A stretch of DNA of 8,648 bases, taken from contig JAUXCK010000095.1 of assembly GCA_030618925.1 (NCBI GenBank), forward strand, positions 1 to 8,648. Reading direction: 5' to 3'. The translations under genes and the position numbers were made by a program. This document shows, one piece after another, positions 7,187 through 8,648 of the stretch. The stretch comes from Desulfobacteraceae bacterium. Lineage in GTDB: Bacteria > Desulfobacterota > Desulfobacteria > Desulfobacterales > SURF-7. The notes under the pieces are model-generated. The model did not search any database, had not been told where the DNA came from, and saw only the letters and a program-made list of their open reading frames with translations. The first letter of the stretch is position 1; each line of letters starts with the position of its first letter.

Positions 7187-7554
7187 CACTTTTTCCTCCT
7201 TAGGTGAATCATGTCAGCGATCATTTCCCCTCCATCGGGCGTGAAGGGGGCTATGCTGATAAAATCCCCGGGTGACAGATTCCCCATGGATATGAATTGC
7301 AGCTGAAGATTGAATATTCTCGTGTTTCTGTTTACCCTGACGATCACACTCTCACCCGGGCGGTGATCAGAGGCTGTTTTTTCAGTCACCAATACCGTCA
7401 GAATGTTTTTGCCGATGGTCATTATGTCCCCCCGGACAGGCGGTTCTCCCTCTGCGCGCGCCCATGGGGTGCCCACGACAAGAACAAAGAGGAAACAGAA
7501 TAGGGCCATATGCATAAAAAAAATGGGTGTTCTGCAATCTTTACATGAGGTCAT
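7186..7554 (-). CDS. Small secreted beta-rich protein (DUF5666-like), coupled to pilY1
   Basis: Encodes 122 aa. The start is the ATG at 7554-7552, with AAAAAGGA six bases upstream; the frame stays open further 5' but only through the repeat region and without a better start. Residues 1-34 form a signal peptide (hydrophobic core about 11-29, cleavage probably after WARA). The mature part, about 88 residues, is all predicted beta: VRGDIMTIGKNILTVLV, then VIVRVNRNTRIFN, then GNLSPGDFISI and a last strand MIADMIHL. The order G-x-I, charged strand, N-x-x-T, then L-x-x-G-D recalls DUF5666/OB-like barrels. It is exported to the periplasm or surface. The gene sits between pilX and pilY1, where such a gene is not in the canonical Pseudomonas order, and ends TGATG with pilY1. 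A partner or export helper of PilY1 is plausible. It is not obviously homologous to PilY2. Confidence 0.78.
   Translation of the reverse strand: MTSCKDCRTPIFFMHMALFCFLFVLVVGTPWARAEGEPPVRGDIMTIGKNILTVLVTEKTASDHRPGESVIVRVNRNTRIFNLQLQFISMGNLSPGDFISIAPFTPDGGEMIADMIHLRRKK
7195..7200 (-). promoter_or_regulatory. Perfect Shine-Dalgarno of pilY1
   Basis: AGGAGG stands eight bases before the ATG and five before the GTG that precede each other directly (GTGATG). The spacing favours the ATG. The site lies inside the end of the upstream coding region, so it is exposed by ribosomes finishing that gene. Confidence 0.8.
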
Positions 7555-7563
7555 TTCTAGTCC

Positions 7564-7608
7564 TTTTTGGTTTAATCCTTTTGGGTTTAATCCGTTTTGA
7601 TTTGATTC
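7564..7608 (-). repeat. Three 15-base imperfect tandem repeats before the small secreted gene
   Basis: On the minus strand the units read GAATCAAATCAAAAC, GGATTAAACCCAAAA and GGATTAAACCAAAAA, followed by a partial fourth unit GGACTAG. Each junction creates an AAAAGGA or similar Shine-Dalgarno-like core, and the last one serves the start at 7554. A further outlying AAAAAGGATCC occurs near 7626-7636. The region forms most of the 132-base gap between pilX and the small gene. Confidence 0.7.
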
Positions 7609-7686
7609 TTTTAGGGCTATTTTTTGGATCCTTTTTGGTTTCAATCTGATGCGAAAAGTCGGTCTTGATCTATCCCGGGACAGTCA

Positions 7687-8310
7687 CTACAGCCCCCCTG
7701 CAACGCCGATGACTTTTCGATAGGTGATGCCCAGTTTCGACACAGCGTTCCGGCTTGCCTGGCCCTCGGATGTCATCCCGAAATTTAACTGGACACCGCC
7801 CACAGAGCCGGATCCGGCACCCATGGATCCGGTTGCAAATTCTGCCCCGCCGCCCACGACATTACTGGTTTGATACCGCTCAAGGTCCAGTATCGCCCGA
7901 ACGTTTTCAGCGACCTGGAGGGTGACGTCAATCGTATTGTCCAGGGTGACGGCCGTATAGCCCATCATGATGGCAAAAAAATTGTCAATGCCCTGATCAA
8001 AGGACAATTTTCCGGCGTTAAAGGAATTGGGACTGCTGTTTGCCGGCAGTTGACTGACGCTGGGAATACTGACCGGTTTTACACCGTCATTGATGCAGCT
8101 GGATATGAGTTTTGACATGGTAAAGGCGCCGCTTTCCGATGCAGAGAAGCTGATTTTGTGAAGCTGATCATTTGCGGCAATCTGTCGCTCAAAAATAGAG
8201 GTCCTTGATGCAGTAATTCCCAATATGGTAAGAATAACCAGGATAAGAACGACCACCACGATCATGACGGACCCTTTTTCATTATCCTGCATTCTGATAT
8301 ACGGATTCAT
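7687..8310 (-). CDS. pilX: PilX-like minor pilin
   Basis: Encodes 207 aa. The ATG at 8310 follows GGAGG with five bases between. The N-terminus matches the PilX_N family: EKGSVMIVVVVLILVILTILG at about 11-31, then TASRTSIFERQIAANDQ at 33-49, comparable to the family's A-M-R-T-x-x-x-E-R-M-A-G-N, and a following helix with SASESG. Cleavage would be after Gly13. Glu+5 is absent (Val), as in many PilX_N members and in the analogous pseudopilin GspK, which may cap the fibre. The C-terminal half has a glycine-rich stretch (about 153-172, VGGGAEFATGSMGAGSG) and ends with a short beta-like tail. The gene starts 13 bases after the pilV stop. PilX works with PilV, PilW, FimU and PilY1 at the pilus tip. 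The family call is firm; the exact name rests on context. Confidence 0.82.
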   Translation of the reverse strand: MNPYIRMQDNEKGSVMIVVVVLILVILTILGITASRTSIFERQIAANDQLHKISFSASESGAFTMSKLISSCINDGVKPVSIPSVSQLPANSSPNSFNAGKLSFDQGIDNFFAIMMGYTAVTLDNTIDVTLQVAENVRAILDLERYQTSNVVGGGAEFATGSMGAGSGSVGGVQLNFGMTSEGQASRNAVSKLGITYRKVIGVAGGL

Positions 8311-8323
8311 CCTGTCCTCCGAT

Positions 8324-8648
8324 TTAAAGAATCTGTGGTATGATATGGTTGATGTTCATCTGATTGGCGCCGTTGAGTCCATGCCGCCAGCTCACGGTCG
8401 CGCTGATGCTTTTTGTTTTTGGAATGACTTCAGAATCTATAACAGTCCAGCTGATGGTGTAAACACCGTCTGGGGAAGTTTCTTCATGGGTTGCAGAATT
8501 CAGATCTATATGATTATACGGCAAACTGATTAATTTTTCAACCCTGTCGACCGCCCAGGTGGATCCTTGTGTAAAATTGTTTGCAGAGGCATTGCCGCTG
8601 AGAGACGAAATCTGCATGGTGCCGACCCCCAATATGCCGATGGAAAAG
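8324..8648 (-). CDS. pilV: PilV-type minor prepilin, 5' end outside the window
   Basis: Encodes the last 107 residues of a type IV prepilin; the leader, cleavage site and first part of the helix lie beyond base 8648. The visible part starts inside the hydrophobic helix (FSIGILGVGTMQISSLSGNASAN), which matches the PilV pattern of I/L-G-L-L-G-x-x-x-Q followed by small polar residues. It continues with AVDRVEKLISLPYNHIDL and a small beta-rich head with SWTVID and ATVSWRHG, and ends in TAA at 8326-8324. The first in-window TTG (8632) is internal, not a start. It directly precedes pilX with a 13-base gap. There is no pilW between them, unlike the canonical order. Confidence 0.75.
   Translation of the reverse strand, partial: FSIGILGVGTMQISSLSGNASANNFTQGSTWAVDRVEKLISLPYNHIDLNSATHEETSPDGVYTISWTVIDSEVIPKTKSISATVSWRHGLNGANQMNINHIIPQIL

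Noticed and set aside
7555..7644. Upstream extension of the small secreted protein to the TTG at 7644 (152 aa)
   Set aside because: It would put 30 repeat-encoded polar residues before the signal peptide. The ATG at 7554 has a well-placed AAAAAGGA and gives a normal signal peptide.
7672..7685. Near-palindrome CTGTCCCGGGATAG just after pilX as a terminator
   Set aside because: It has no loop and no T-run, and the downstream genes appear to belong to the same operon.
1..8648. CRISPR arrays, tRNA genes, insertion sequences or attachment sites
   Set aside because: No regularly spaced identical repeats, cloverleaf-like sequence, transposase frame or terminal inverted repeats were seen.

Overview
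The window holds a type IV pilus (T4P) minor-pilin and tip-adhesin locus. Every convincing gene lies on the minus strand, so transcription runs from base 8648 towards base 1. The Geobacter/Desulfobacter-like style of the prepilins and PilY1, the moderate GC content, the AT-rich intergenic DNA and the calcium-loop-rich PilY1 suggest a deltaproteobacterium (Desulfobacterota, perhaps Desulfobacteraceae). This is inferred from protein style; no ribosomal or other taxonomic marker gene is present.

Layout in transcription order. (1) 8648-7184: the end of a pilV-like prepilin gene, whose 5' end is outside the window; a pilX-like minor pilin; and a small secreted beta-rich protein resembling DUF5666. 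The stop codon of the small protein overlaps the pilY1 start. (2) 7186-2624: one very large pilY1, 1520 aa, with a signal peptide, a von Willebrand factor A (vWA) domain carrying two inserted PKD-like domains, several EF-hand-like calcium loops, and the C-terminal PilC/PilY1 beta-propeller. (3) 2623-2211: a gene-free AT-rich stretch with a candidate terminator, a 10-bp inverted repeat and a sigma-54-like motif. (4) 2210-1782: a 142-aa protein with the secondary-structure order of a response-regulator receiver but no phospho-acceptor site. (5) 1781-1115: a second gene-free stretch with hairpins, a degenerate hexamer repeat and a good sigma-54-like promoter just upstream of fimT. (6) 1114-1: a fimT/gspH-type prepilin followed by a pilW-type prepilin whose 3' end is outside the window.

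The pilins (FimT, PilV, PilW, PilX) are expected to form the priming and tip complex of the pilus together with PilY1. The canonical order fimU-pilV-pilW-pilX-pilY1 is not kept. Here fimT and pilW come after pilY1, behind their own putative promoter. Either the set is split, or a second tandem minor-pilin operon begins at fimT. The small protein fused translationally to pilY1 and the pseudo-receiver between the two blocks are the least explained components.
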